Source: Paracentrotus lividus (taxonomy: Eukaryota > Echinodermata > Echinoidea > Camarodonta > Echinidae). Taken from it: a DNA stretch of 64,000 nucleotides. Below, piece after piece: positions 44,247-56,402 of the stretch. A program made the translations under genes and the position numbers. The notes beneath the pieces are model-generated. The model was not told where the DNA came from. It saw only the letters and a program-made list of their open reading frames with translations, and made no database searches. The number at the start of each line of letters is the position of its first letter. Position 1 is the first letter of the stretch. The stretch lies in assembly GCA_940671915.1 (NCBI GenBank), contig CALNVZ010002974.1, positions 38,548,435 through 38,612,434 of the forward strand, given 5' to 3'.

Positions 44247-45574
44247 TTAAAGGTGGCGTCACACTGTCCCGATGTTGAGCAACGATGGATTCACGATGGT
44301 GAAATATTAGGCGTTCGCCCGAAGTTAGCCGATGCCTACAGAAAGTGATACACGATTGCGACTTTCTATTCTTTAGTGGGATGACGCTTTATATTATTAT
44401 GTAATATCCCACAGATGAATAGCATTCTTTACGGATTTATGCCGATGCGAAGAACACACGAAGGATACACGAATGGACCGTTGCTTTCGTGATCAGAGCA
44501 ATTAAATTTACATATTTCCATGACCGTGGGTCCATACCATCCTTGCTCAACTTCGGGAAAGTGCGATGCGGGCTTGACAATACTATACGATGGCTGCACG
44601 ATGGCATTGAGATGGCGTCAAGAAGTCGTGTTGCCTTCGCATAGCCTTCATAGGGCAAAAATGCCCGATGCTCTGATGCTCTAACTAAGACAGTGAACCT
44701 TTGCATGGTCCATCGGGATTTTTTTGGGCTGCCAAAGATTTTGCCGATGCATAGGAAGTTGCTACCGAAGCCTGAAAAAAACTCCCCCGATGGTCACGTT
44801 TTTTTTTTTATTGCTAAGAATGTACTCTAATCAATGCTAAATTGGCCCGATGCTGCCCGATGCTATCGTGATCAGATTAAGCCAACGTCACACAGTCCCG
44901 AAATTGAGCAACGATGGACACGCGAACATGGAAAACTTCAAATTTTGCTCGTAACGCGAAAGCATCGGGCACCATCGGGCCATTTTAGCATTGTTCAGAG
45001 TACATTCTTTTTCAACTTTATTTTTAAAAAGGGGGAAAAAACACGGCAGTGTAGTTTTTTCAGGCTTCGGCAGCAACTTCCGATGCATCGGCAAAATCTT
45101 TCGCATCCAAAAAAATCCCGATGGACTATGCGAAGGCTCAATACATTAGAGCATCGTATAGCAATTTTTGCCCTTCGAAGGCAATGCGAAGGCAACACGA
45201 CTTCTTGACGCCCTCTCAATGGTATCGCGTAGCCATCGTATAGTATTGTCAAGCCCGCATCGAACTTTCCTGAAGTTGAGCAAGGATGGACCCACGGTCA
45301 TGGAAATCTTTATATTTAATTGCTCTGATCACGTAAGCAGCCGGCCATTCGTGTACCCTTCGCGTGTCCTTCGCACAAGAATAAATCCGTAAAGAATGCT
45401 ATGAATTTGTGGGATATTACATAATAATATAAAGCGTCATCCCGCTAAAGAATAGAAAGTCGAAATCGTGTACACCTTCTTTAGGCATCGGCTGACTTCT
45501 TGTGAACCTTATATATCATCATTCGTGTGTCCATCGTTACTCAACTTCGGGACAGTGTAGCGCCAGCTTTAGAA
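44247..45574. mobile_element. Foldback element with GTCACACTGTCCCGA ends
   Basis: Left end ttaaaggtggcgtcacactg then tcccgatgttgagcaacgatgg; the right end is its imperfect inverse, ccatcgttactcaacttcgg then gacagtgtagcgccagcttta. The arms are inversely similar over hundreds of bases (44530-44620 against 45240-45310, both with tgctcaactt/aagttgagca and gggcttgac/gtcaagccc). An extra end-like copy, cgtcacacagtcccgaaattg, lies at about 44888 near the centre. The many short frames on both strands here are arm translations. Confidence 0.85.
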
Positions 45575-47240
45575 TGGCATGGGATCACGATAAATTGCAA
45601 ACGCTTGCGAATGTTCGCAAGTTGGAAAAAATCAAATTCGCTACTTTCGCTTCTAGTGAGATTAAATTTCAAAAACGTTAAAAAGCGAATTTAGTGTCTT
45701 ATCGGGATTCACAAACGTGTATTACTTTAAGCGTGGAAAAGAAAACTTGAAAATCGATAGACAGTTTCAAACGTTTAAAAATATAGCAAACACTTTTCTG
45801 TCAAAATGTTGGCGAAAATCAGGCCTTCCTTTTGTCATTAGCGAATGTTAGTATTAAAAAGTGTGAACGTGTCTTTTAAAAGTTTTTCCGAAAAGATCAC
45901 GGTAGCATTAAGGCTACATGGTGATTGTGTAAATTGCCTACTAAATAAGTAATTAATAGGACCACTAACTTTAGTCACCCTTAGTTCCAAAGAGTGAACC
46001 ACTTTAAGTTATTTTGAGTAAATCACCGATTTTACTTTACCACTTTCCCTTATTCATTATCACTTGAAGGTTTTTTTTTATAAATATATAATAGTCTTTA
46101 GTTCCTTGTAAAACATATTCGGTAACAATAATATAACAATACAAAATATTTTTTTCACCGCTCCAGGAACGCTCCAGCAAAGTTCGGGCGGTGAGACCGG
46201 GCCTTAAACTACTTATATGGGGGAGGGTGGAGTATGCCAGGGTGTGGTAATATGTACTTGCAATCAAAATAATTATAGGGCCTACTTGTGAATAAGGACA
46301 TGAAGTGGGGAAAGAAGGCTGGGAAGAGAATCAGAGCAAAGTAAATAATGAATTTGAAACATAATTTTTATGGAGAACAAAGTTGTATCATACCCTCTCT
46401 TAATCATACTTGTATTGTCCTCATCATGCCTTGGATTTGAATAGTGAACATGGCGCATTTGCTTTTGTACTGATTTGTTGGGCAAGCGCATAATGAAAAT
46501 GTGAACATTTGCAAGTGATTTTGAACGCCTAAAACTTGCAAACTGAACACATTAATCGTATGATCAAACGAACGCTATACAATTACAATACTGAAATAAA
46601 TATAAATTTCACTTTGAATTCACTTTGAGTTCATTGACAGCAAAGAAATTGCCATCCAGATATTAAAGCTGGCGCAGCTGCATCTATAAAACTCAGTTTT
46701 ACTCGTAAAAAAAAATCTTCTAAGTGGGCGGGGACATTAACTGCGCAGTATAAACAATCTTGCAAATAGTAGCATCCTAATTAGCATTTGTATTTCTGTT
46801 TCTCATAAATACCGTCTAGCTAAATTACTACATATCCAGCTTTTCCATCCCAAGATTGAATTTGGAGGAAAGAGATCTACTCACACTTAAGGTGTGGCCA
46901 AGTTTCTTTGCCGTAAAGATCTCGTTCTCATTTTCTTCTCTCGATTAAGTTATTCAAACTAAAAGAATGCCAGATTGTGTTTTCTTATCTCTACGAAACC
47001 TTTCTAAATTCTGTCTCTCTTATATTGGTCTATTCTGACCTTTTTCTTCGGGGAATAAGTTCTGGCTTTGACAGTTAAGAAAACGAAAAAAAAATAACAG
47101 TGACTTCAAAAACGGAAATATGACTACGTGTCGTTGATAAGAGCGTGTCAGTGAGGATCTGTAGGCGAATTCTAAAACAGGTGGGTGTATATTCTATTCT
47201 TCTTTAATTGAAGATATGATATTTCATATATTGTGTTCAG
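45575..47240. other. No gene seen
   Basis: AT-rich, no conserved exon. A few GAGC/GCTC-containing segments near 46158-46205 resemble element ends (ccgctccaggaacgctcc), but no partner was found. Confidence 0.4.
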
Positions 47241-47379
47241 TTGTTTAACTTGATCTACATTTTTTTTTTTTTTTTTTTTTACAAATTACAACACTATTTG
47301 AAAGTCATTATTTCAGATAATAAGCAAGTTAAAAGCAAGCACAATGTTTTGAGATCAATTTTGCTACACTGCTACAACG

Positions 47380-47650
47380 CTGCATTGTGTAAATGCTCCA
47401 ACTGCTCCAAATGCTCCAAATTTTACTGTCCGAACGGTGACCGGATATTTGTTTTCCCCCTTTTCTCGTGGGCCCGGCATCCGCTGAGTAGCGCCAGAAG
47501 GACGTTGCTCTATCCCCCTCTCGTTGAACGCCAAACAGGGAAGCAGCAACTACCATTTTTTGACGTCTTTTTGGTATGACGCGGCCGGGATCGAACCCAC
47601 GACCTCCCGATTATGAGGCGGACGCTCTACCCACTGAGCCAACACATAAC
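47380..47650 (-). repeat. tRNA-derived SINE, Met-like head, copy 2
   Basis: Inverse orientation to 3058-3308. The tRNA-like head (about 47583-47645 on the minus strand: ggctcagtgggtagagcg, loop ctcataa, gggttcgatcccg) is followed by the same body (ggtagttgctgcttccctgt, ggcgttcaacgaga, gcccacgagaaaaggggg, gcatttggagcagttggagc). Confidence 0.87.
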
Positions 47651-47654
47651 TTGT

Positions 47655-47815
47655 TTAAAACTTTACACAAGCGCTGGAACCATTGGAACCATCCAACTCT
47701 TGTGTAACGTCATTACACAACACCTAGTTTGATTAAGTGTTGTTTAAAAATCTTACACAAATGTTGTTTAAAATCAGTTTAAACAACATACTTGTTTACT
47801 GAGAGTTGTTTGAAA
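47655..47815. repeat. 'tgtttaaaactttacacaa' direct repeat, copy 1
   Basis: About 150 bp with tttaaaactttacacaa, ggaaccatccaact and cattacacaacacct, repeated at 48384-48535. The two copies bracket a SINE head and a MITE. Confidence 0.8.
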
Positions 47816-47821
47816 TTTAAC

Positions 47822-47910
47822 AAAAAACTACCGGTGCCGGGGATCGAACTCACGACCTTTGCATCTCCAGTCAAGTTATGCAACCATTAGACTACGACAC
47901 TGCCTTAAGA
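47822..47910 (-). repeat. tRNA-like SINE head
   Basis: Minus strand: gtcgtagtctaatggttgca (A box), then agttcgatccccggc (B box). Related to the 32930 SINE class. Confidence 0.65.
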
Positions 47911-47957
47911 TATAGTACAGTTTCTATATATCCTGATGATACTTGTATTATATTATA

Positions 47958-48339
47958 CAGTCTGTGTCAAATAATATGGTACAAGTGGAATTTTTTTTTT
48001 TAATATAAAAATTAATCACATTCTATAAGTGTTTGATATTTCCATAAAGTAGGAAAATCAGGCTTTCTTCTGCAATTTTTTTTCATCCCATTTGGTGCAG
48101 TAGATCTTGAGAAAAATTCATCGCACAGGAACAATTGACGTTTGTAATTTCGACTAGCTCATCGCCGCACAAAATTTAGCATAACTTTTGTTTTACAAAA
48201 GCAAATTATACAAAACAAAGTGCATCAGCAAGAAGAATCTTTTTTCTTTAAGTTGGTACCGCATTTACACATCACTTGAGAAGATTTCATACCTAAATAA
48301 TTTTTTTCCCGACTGTACCATTTTTTGGGACACAGACTG
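47958..48339. mobile_element. MITE with CAGTCTGTGTCAAATAA ends, mariner-like
   Basis: Ends cagtctgtgtcaaataat and ggacacagactg, TA flanks, 382 bp. Same family as 12758-13212 and shares its interior (gcatcagcaaga, tttggtgc). Confidence 0.85.
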
Positions 48340-48383
48340 TATTTCAGATAATCCTGATGAATTTTGTGAAAACAAAAGAAACT

Positions 48384-48535
48384 ACACAATTTGTTTAAAA
48401 CTTTACACAACCGCTGTTTACTATAGGAACCATCCAACTGTTGCGTAAGTCATTACACAACACCTGTTGTTTAAAGTTTAATCAACTTTTGTTTAAGAAT
48501 CTTACACAACTTTTTTTTTAAACAACAGGTTTTTA
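48384..48535. repeat. 'tgtttaaaactttacacaa' direct repeat, copy 2
   Basis: Partner of 47655-47815. Confidence 0.8.
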
Positions 48536-49146
48536 CACAGCATTCTAACAGTTTGCTTTTAGGATACAATTTTGCTAAATATATACGAATTAATGAGCCT
48601 GTCATGCTTTTATGACCCCCTTTCAGCAAATTCATAATAAATACTTACCTCCATAAACCTCTTTTTCTAGAGTGTGAATTTTAAGCTTTATTGCTGGGAA
48701 TATTATGCTTAGTCTGAATGTTGTTGCTTTTGTTACAAGTGAACGCTAAATATTTCTTTTGAAAGGTTTCACCAACAATTACTTTAGGATATTCATAATC
48801 TTCTTAGTGTATTAATATATCCTATTTAGAAGGAAAGGCTTCTTACTCGCAATATGGTCATGCTGCCTTATTTTAGTATCCAACATTTTGTTTTGATTCT
48901 CCAATCTTTTATCTAATCTTTTTATTATTTTATTTCCAAAATAAAATTCATGATTTGCCTCTTTCTCTGTTCTGCTCTTCTCAAAGGAAGTATATGTGGT
49001 CTTCTCACAAACCGATTCTGTGGAACAAGAGCGAACTAGAAACTTGATTCATCAATTCCTCTCTCACTTTTTTATTTCATCATCTCCATCATTGCACTAG
49101 CTCTTAACATCTTCAAACCTTCTAGCTGGAAGCTTTGGAAGGCAGC

Positions 49147-49249
49147 ATGATGAAGGCCTATAGTCTATGCATCGTTCTTGTGATGACGTTATCGATTGCT
49201 CGGACCAGAGCCATTCTCCAACCAGAACATGATATACCCACATGGACAG
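49147..49249 (+). CDS. Signal-peptide exon, probable start of the SMB receptor
   Basis: Tandem ATGATG opens MMKAYSLCIVLVMTLSIART then RAILQPEHDIPTWT, ending at a GTATGT donor in phase 1. The first about 20 residues are a clear signal peptide (Lys then a hydrophobic core, small residues before cleavage near RTRA). The next receptor-type coding block on this strand begins at about 60797, 11.5 kb away. Its acceptor phase is off by one from this donor, but that block contains several one-base errors. The link is plausible, not proven. Upstream TATA or Inr elements were not assigned. Confidence 0.6.
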
Positions 49250-49277
49250 GTATGTGATGCAGATGCATGATTTCAAA

Positions 49278-49282
<5 letters not shown>

Positions 49283-49326
<44 letters not shown>

Positions 49327-49477
49327 TGCGATGAGACTCAACTTTTTGGACATGACGACGTTTTGTCCAAATGATATATGTGTTATAAATAAAAAGTATA
49401 GGACAATCTTGGTCGTTGCTGAACTTTGAATCTTGTGTTCAGCAACGTCCAAGATTGTCCTAGACTTTTTATTTATA

Positions 49478-49500
<23 letters not shown>
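49283..49500. repeat. (TA)n, hairpin copy 2 and (CA)n
   Basis: (TA)n at 49283-49323, then gtgcgatgagactcaa... as at 42794, a hairpin (arms about 49389-49430 and 49437-49480: aggacaatcttgg...gaactttgaa against ttcagcaacgtccaagattg), then (AC)n and (TA)n. The central loop seen in the 42.8 kb copy is missing here. Confidence 0.85.
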
Positions 49501-49519
<19 letters not shown>

Positions 49520-49904
49520 CATATCAATTCTACTCCACGTGAAATGTAAACCTAACGTATGACATTAAATCTTAACATAAAGACGCGTCCATTATTTGAG
49601 GAGGGGAAACGTAACATTACATTCATGAGTTTAGTGGAAATACAACTGAGCGGCGCAGAAATTATACGGTTCTACATTAATGTCAACAAACCCGCGCTAT
49701 AACGGCGGGAAGCGACCGATTGACAACTGCATGCAATTATTACTTAGCGTACAAAAACTCGCCTAAGAAAACTTCCCTGTGGTAAAATGGTCTGGTCAGT
49801 CGATCCGTTCGAGCTAATTTTTCATGGACATGAAATAAATAATTGAACTTTTATTCATAGTTTTCGTAGGTAGATGCTTCAGACCAGATTGGGGAAAATA
49901 CATT

Positions 49905-50297
49905 CAGAGATGCCAAGTTCAAAAAAAATTTGCGTGAGATCATTCATATCGTGTTTAAAGCAGTGCGGACGCGGCGCGCGTTACCACATGTGCGCGCACG
50001 CAGTAGTATTTTGTACACAGAGGAGGCGCGCGCGCACGCTACACACATGTTTCACGTAGTTATCTTGCTGCTGCATATAACGATCGCCTGCATGAAAACA
50101 TCATATCACACTCGCAGCTGATGCGCGACAAAATTCTGCCGATATTTAGGGTTTTGAGACTCCAAAATGGTAAAAAAATCTATAATAATGCTACTTTTTC
50201 TCATTTTGCGTGAGAAATGGGGTGTTCTGCGTGAGATCGTGAGACGGACCCGAAATGCGTGATTCTCACGCAAGATGCGTGAGACTTGGTAGCTCTG
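49905..50297. mobile_element. Small hAT-like element (cagagatgccaagt)
   Basis: The left end cagagatgccaagt and right end acttggtagctctg are inverse. gcgtgaga/tctcacgc segments follow each end. The neighbouring tacatt occurs on both sides, offset by two bases, so an 8 bp duplication is not exact. Confidence 0.65.
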
Positions 50298-50939
50298 TAC
50301 ATTTTGGCAAGCCTATATAACCACCATTGTGCTAAAGTTGTTATCAGAATCTTTATTTCACATAGATTGATGTTCCTAACGATTATTGATATAAATAGTG
50401 ATCTTGTCACATCTTGCGAAGACGCCGTCCACATGCGATATGCATGTGATATGCGGAAATATTGACCCATCGAGTAAAGATTCGTTTGTGATAATGTTCA
50501 AAGTGACAGGACTTTTTTTAACCAATCGAAATGAATTTACCATCTCTGGAAAGGTGAGAATTCAAGCTTTTAAAAACGGCTTGATCATTAAGCTGTTATA
50601 TAATTATGCGTTATCCAGGAAGATAATTATGTGGCGTATGAGCTATTTTGAGAGCAAAATTGGCCATATTGTACAGGAATTTGATCTGATTAGGATTTCG
50701 AATTGACACAAGTGACAGGACTTTTTTTCCTTTGCAGTAAGTTATTCCTATTTTTGAAAATTCAGACTCTTAGCGTAATTATTCAAGTTGATGGCAATTT
50801 CTTTGAAAAGGTAGTTGCTCGCCATAATCAAGAAAACAAAGTGAAAAAACTGTGCAAAATACAAAATGTCTATATGGCAGCGTTTGATTTGCGTAGAGTG
50901 ATAGCGCCCTCTTCCTCTTAAGTTTACAACTAGAATTGA

Positions 50940-50941
50940 TA

Positions 50942-51015
<74 letters not shown>
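50940..51015. repeat. (TA)n running into an assembly gap
   Basis: Pure TA for about 75 bp up to the Ns. Confidence 0.95.
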
Positions 51016-51094
51016 NNNNNNNNNNNNNNNNNNNNNNNNNNNNNNNNNNNNNNNNNNNNNNNNNNNNNNNNNNNNNNNNNNNNNNNNNNNNNNN
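51016..51094. other. Assembly gap, 79 N
   Basis: 79 Ns directly after the (TA)n, presumably a collapsed repeat. Confidence 1.
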
Positions 51095-51509
51095 CTTTCG
51101 AGTTTTTACTTTACTTGGATTAACACTGAGAATGAGATCTAAAAAAGCATTATAAAACTGTCTTAAATCAAAAGTCGGAGATCCGCTTTTTTTAAATATA
51201 AAACAAATTTACCGACAAGGACAATTTCAGGATGATATCTTCTCATATAGCTGTTTGGTATAGCTTAACTAAATCTATGAAATAGTCATTATATCGAAAG
51301 GCCTATTTAAAGGGAAATTACATCAATTACAATAAAGGGCACCAGATCTGCTGTAACGGTCAAATTTAAATTTTCGCAAAGTTCATTGTGTAAAAAATTG
51401 ATGTAACTGTCACTTTGATTGTTTTATCTTCAGAGTGCTTCAAAAGAGACCAATATAATTGAAAATAACCAATCTTACCAAACAGCCAAAACTGGTCTGG
51501 AAATTAAGG

Positions 51510-52697
51510 TTAAAAATTAAAACATAAAATTGGAGCCTAAGGTGCCATTAAGATTAATGCACACAATATAAATATCCCGTTTCATTAGATGTGTATTACA
51601 TTTTTTTTTTTTAAATCTGGCATTTAAATACCCTATCACTTCAATCCCCCAATTTCTCATTTAAAAAAAAAAGAACTTCTTCAGGGGGCTGAAGTTCGTT
51701 GAAACCCGCTCGGGATCCTACGTTCCCTGGATTCCATATCTGGTGTAATACCCATTCTTCTTTCCAATATCTTTCACCCCCTCTGTGATTTTCTTTTTCA
51801 AACGTTTCGATTTTGTACTTGATTTTGTTCCGATGTTGTGTGCTTGTCAAATTGTTCAATCATCGTAATTATTATAAATCCAATTAATCGACTTAGATTT
51901 GAAAAAAAGAATAAAATGATTATGATTAAAAAAAACAGGTCGTGAAATTCAGCCCTGCTTCTCGTTTAGGGAGACTCACGCCATCAAAATCATGGAAAAA
52001 TCATGAATCATAAATTGAATATGTATAAAAAGAAGTAGATGAAGAAAAAAACCTTTCCATTGATAATGGGATTTATTCAATATGGACTATATGAGCCTTG
52101 TAGCTCAATTGGTAGAGCGCGCTGACTAGTAACCAGGAGGTCTCTGGTAACGAATCCGATGGGTACCCCATTTTCATTTGCTCATTTTTTTTCAAATAAA
52201 GAAAGGTAAGACTTGGATGCTCTCTTGCACGATGGGAAAGAAAACAGATTTTTTGTTTTTGGAATCAGAATGAAGTGATGATGTAGAGGGTCATTTTACT
52301 ATTCTGACTAACAATTCAACAGTGTCACAAGAACTTGCTCTGTAATGTTGGTTTAATCAAAAAGTGAGATGGTTGCTCAATATTTTTGAGACTATCCATG
52401 AGAAGAGAAGGCAAATTGCCTATAAATTACTATATGTAATAGTTAGCCTAAATTTCAGATTATTTTGTACAAAACGTTTAAAAAAGGCAAAAAATAACAC
52501 AAAAGTTTATGGCGGAATATTCTAAGGGAACCAAGTGCACCTTTTTATAATGAAAGTAACATTGGCTGAGAATCTGTATTTCCTTCACAAACCAGCTTTT
52601 AATAAAGGACGGTATTCTTTAAATGAAGTTTCTTTGACAGCTGTTAGATTAGGAAAAACTGTAGTTTTTTAATGAATCTATGTGGGGAGAAATGCAT
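51510..52697. repeat. Tandem duplication, unit 1
   Basis: About 1.19 kb repeated head-to-tail by unit 2. Shared landmarks: ggagcctaa, cccgtttcatt, cttcttcagggggctgaagt, gtttcgattttgtacttgat, the tRNA-like segment and ggacggtattctttaaatga. Differences are mostly one- or two-base insertions or deletions and not substitutions. Confidence 0.9.
52092..52170 (+). repeat. tRNA-like segment in unit 1
   Basis: gtagctcaattggtagagcg (A box), an anticodon arm around ctagtaa, then a disturbed B box (ctctggtaacgaatccga). The counterpart in unit 2 has the B box ggttcgaatc intact but an A box with extra bases. Combining both gives a normal-looking tRNA-like head, so each copy has separate errors. SINE or tRNA relic. 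Confidence 0.55.
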
Positions 52698-53920
52698 CCA
52701 TTAAAACATAAAATTTTGGAGCCTAAAGTGTGCCATTAAACGATAATGGCACACAATAATAAATATCCCGTTTCATTGAGATTGTGTATTAACATTTTTT
52801 TTTTTTAAATCCTGGCATTTAAATAGCCTAGTGCAACTTCAATCCTCGCAATTGCTCATTTAAAAAAAAAGAAAACTTCTTCAGGGGGCTGAAGTTCGTT
52901 GAAACCCGCTCGGGATCTACGTTCCCCTGATTTCCATATCTGGTGTAATAACCCATTTCTCTTTCCAATATCTTTCACAACCGCCTCTGTGATTTTCTTT
53001 TTCAAACGTTTCGATTTTGTACTTGATTTTGTTCGCCCGATGTTGTGTGCTTGTCAAAATCAATCGTAAATTATTATATCCAATTAAATCGACTTTAGTA
53101 ATTTGAAAAAAGAATAAAATGATTATGATAAAAAAAAACAGTCGTTGAAAATTCAGCCATCTTCTCGTTTAGGGAGACTACACGCTATCAAATCATGAAA
53201 ATCATGAATCATTAAATGTGGAATATGTATAAAATGAAGTAGAATTGAAGAAAAAAAACCTTTTCCTTGAAATATGGGAAATTTAATTCAAAATGGACAT
53301 TGAGCTTGTAGCTTCAATTGGTAGATGGCGCCTGACCTAGTAACGCAGGAGGTCTCTGGTTCGAATCTCCGATGGTACCCCTTTTTCTTTTGCTCATTTT
53401 TCCAAATAAAGAAAGGTAAGAATTTGGATGGCTCTCTTTTGCACGAGAAAATGGGAAAGAAAGCAGCTTTTGGTTTTTGGAACAAAATGAGTGATGATGT
53501 AGCGGTCATTTTACTGCTTCCTGACTAAGCAATTCAACAGTGTACAAGAACTTGCTCTGTATGTTGGTTTTTAAAAAATCAAAAAGTGAGATGGTTAGCT
53601 TCATATTTTGAGCTAATCCATGATAAGAGAGGCAAATTGGCCTATAAATTAATAATATGTAATAGTTAGCCTAAATTTTCAGATTATTTGTACAAAACGT
53701 TAAAAAAAGGCAAAAATAACAGCAAGTTTATGGCGGAATATTTCTAAGGGAACAGTGCAGCTTTTTTATAATGAAAAGTAACATTGGCTGAGAATCTGTA
53801 TTTCCTTCAAACAAACAGCTTTAATAAAGGACGGTATTCTTTAAATGAAGTTTCTTGACAAGCTGTTAGATTATAGGAAACTGTAATGTTTTTTAATGAA
53901 CTATGGAGAAATCAATCCCA
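52698..53920. repeat. Tandem duplication, unit 2
   Basis: Second unit of the duplication beginning 51510. The spread of indels between units is unlike normal divergence. The tRNA-like segment is at 53304-53375. Confidence 0.9.
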
Positions 53921-55590
53921 TTGTCACTTTAATTTGTATTAAACAATATCGAAAAACTAATGAATTTTGATCGTGGTTGTAATGATAATGCCCTAGAAAA
54001 TTGGTTGTGTTTACTGATAAAAATCAAAATCTTTTATGCTGCCAGTCAACACAGACCACTTACGTTGAGTTAGCGCACGTAACGATTGCGTCCAAAAATT
54101 ATTTTCCTTTCTGCGGATCCCACGGAAATGCCTTTCCACGTTAAATTCAGCAAGTGGAAATGTGAATAATTTCGTTATCCAATATAAACAAAGAAATACA
54201 TAAGAAATGATAGAATTGAAAAGTTTTAAATAAGATAAAAGCAACAAAAACGTAACTAAACGTAAGTGTCTGTGTAATGTAGCATTAGCATGACCTGCTT
54301 TTGCAATTATTCTTCTTTAACTGCTCTTTCTTTCCTTAATGTTCACACCTAATAGGTATAACTGTCTGTGGCAAAATGGAATTAGCTAGTTGTTTATGGT
54401 CAACGATACAAAACTTATGAATACTTTGATATTATTGTTATAATAGAAGTGATAACCTAATAACTAAGAAAAACCAGGCCCAGCAAAAAAAGATATGGAA
54501 ACACGCACAACAAACACTGCCCACGGACAAGCTAAATTTAATCTTGTGAAGTTCGTACCCATGATTTTTTGTTTTGGCACTGCAAAGGCGAAAGAAAATC
54601 AAAGATATATAATTACATGGATTTAATTTTTGTTCATTTCAGTTGCGGTCTCATTCCTATGAGCAACGTCGGCTTAAGGCAAACGTTTATGCTTTTATCT
54701 ACACTGCCTCTAAGTGCTTCAGATTAGCTTTTTGCTAAGCAACAATGACGATGTTGCTGGTGTAAAAAGGAGATTATGCAAAGCCGGAATCTTTTTCAAT
54801 TTTCGCAGCTCATCTTTAAAATATTATTCTGTCTGCATTTAAAAGGAAATATCGCGTTTACCATATCAAATCCGTCTGGAAATTGAATTTCATAATTACA
54901 CATCTGCAGTGGTGGTGTATAATGAAAAATATATGTATAGATTTTTTTTTAATTTTTTTTTTAGGGGGGGTGCGCCATTTTGTGTGTGTGTCTGTGTGTG
55001 TGTATGTGTGTGTGTGTGTGTGCGTGTGTGCGTGCGTGCATTAGTCCTTTATAATATTATAATGAAACAATTCCAATAAATCAGTACCATATTCAATATT
55101 GCCTGGCTGGAATGCTTTTAAGGGGCTGGAGAATGTGTACACTTTTTATGCGGGCAAGCCAGTATTATAAAACGTACTGTCACGGTGGATTTGAAGTGAG
55201 TGCGAAGCGCACACGGGATAATCCGTGCAACTGTGCATTTTAATGGGCCTAGATATCGACTTTCATTATCAGTCCGGGTAAAAAAATTGTGTAAGGAAAC
55301 GTTTTGATATATAAAAGCTGGGAAAGACAGCATCACATTGAGAAGGGAAATTTTTGACGGTTGCACCCCCAAGAAAAAAAAGAAGATAAAACAACTCTCT
55401 TCAAAGTGCTAAAGAAATGACATCAGTCTGAACTAGCAAAGTTATTATGTAAACTCATCAATTTTTTTTATTCATTTCTGTCTAACATTTAATTTAAAAT
55501 TCAGAAAAAATCCCAGTAAACGTAAAGGCCTAAAAATGTTAATACTCATGGGTTGTTTTTGATATTTCTTATATAAACAATATAGGGTAT
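53921..55590. other. No gene seen
   Basis: No exon recognised. Holds a (TG)n tract near 54980-55040 and a G/T-rich block near 54965. Confidence 0.4.
54980..55040. repeat. (TG)n microsatellite
   Basis: Interrupted TG repeats. Confidence 0.9.
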
Positions 55591-55700
55591 GATATTCATT
55601 CATTCAATTCGGTTTATTGAAAATACTGAAAAGGCAGTCCAAGGACTGATACATTTCAAGATTACAGTTTTAAAAATAACATAAAATATCAAGTGATTAT
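55590..55700 (-). mobile_element. Possible LINE 3' tail, minus strand
   Basis: On the minus strand tgtatcagtccttggactgcc...ttcaataaaccgaattgaatgaatga resembles a LINE 3' UTR ending in (TGAA)n. The upstream sequence to about 56040 may belong to it. No coding part is present. Confidence 0.4.
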
Positions 55701-56402
55701 CAGCTAAAAATATAAATATACAACTACATACACTAAAAAGTAGAAACGTAGGGGACAGAGAAAGAGGAGTTGAAATAAGAAAAAACAGAGGCATAGAAGA
55801 TGAGGATAATGTAGTAAAGAATAGGAGAAGACAAATTAGGAAATGAAATCTTACAGTACATGCATAAAGTAAATAAACTGTAAAATATGTAAAAGAAGTG
55901 TATAAAAACAATTGAATATTTACATAAGCGATTGGACATGCGCAAACGTCATAAATGAATTTGGCAAGAACATGACAATTCAGTGCGTCTGCGCTTTGTA
56001 CTACTTTAACCACACCCCCCTCCCGAAAAAAAACACCACAACATATTACAATAGTCAAACATCCTAGTTCGTCACATCAGATCTGAAAATGTTCCTCCGC
56101 TCTCGTTCATAATAGTAATAATTATATTTTCAAAAAATGAAATCGTCTTTAAATAAATCTATGACGTTTAGGCGAATGCGTAAAGATAATATGCAAGTGC
56201 CTTACCAGCAAGTTTGGCTAATTATTTTATAAATACAATTGAAATAAAGTAAGCATTATGAAAAGGCACTACCTGGAAACAAAATAATTATGCAATTTGC
56301 TTTCGTCAGTGCAAAGCCACCCGACTTTTATTATATAAATTCTGATTTATGATTTTTCCCAGGGATCCAGGTTTCAGTTTTTATAATGTCTGATTATGAT
56401 TA

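Noticed and set aside
44058-45392. Several 70-124 residue proteins on both strands
   Set aside because: All are translations of the arms of the foldback element at 44247-45574 or of the poly-A before it.
52092-52170. Functional tRNA gene
   Set aside because: The B box is disturbed and the segment is part of the 1.2 kb tandem duplication; the other copy is flawed elsewhere. Kept as a tRNA-like relic only.
55600-56058. 152-residue minus-strand hydrophobic protein
   Set aside because: Composition follows the T/A-rich strand; no family motif, no splice context, and the 5' edge overlaps a LINE-tail-like repeat.
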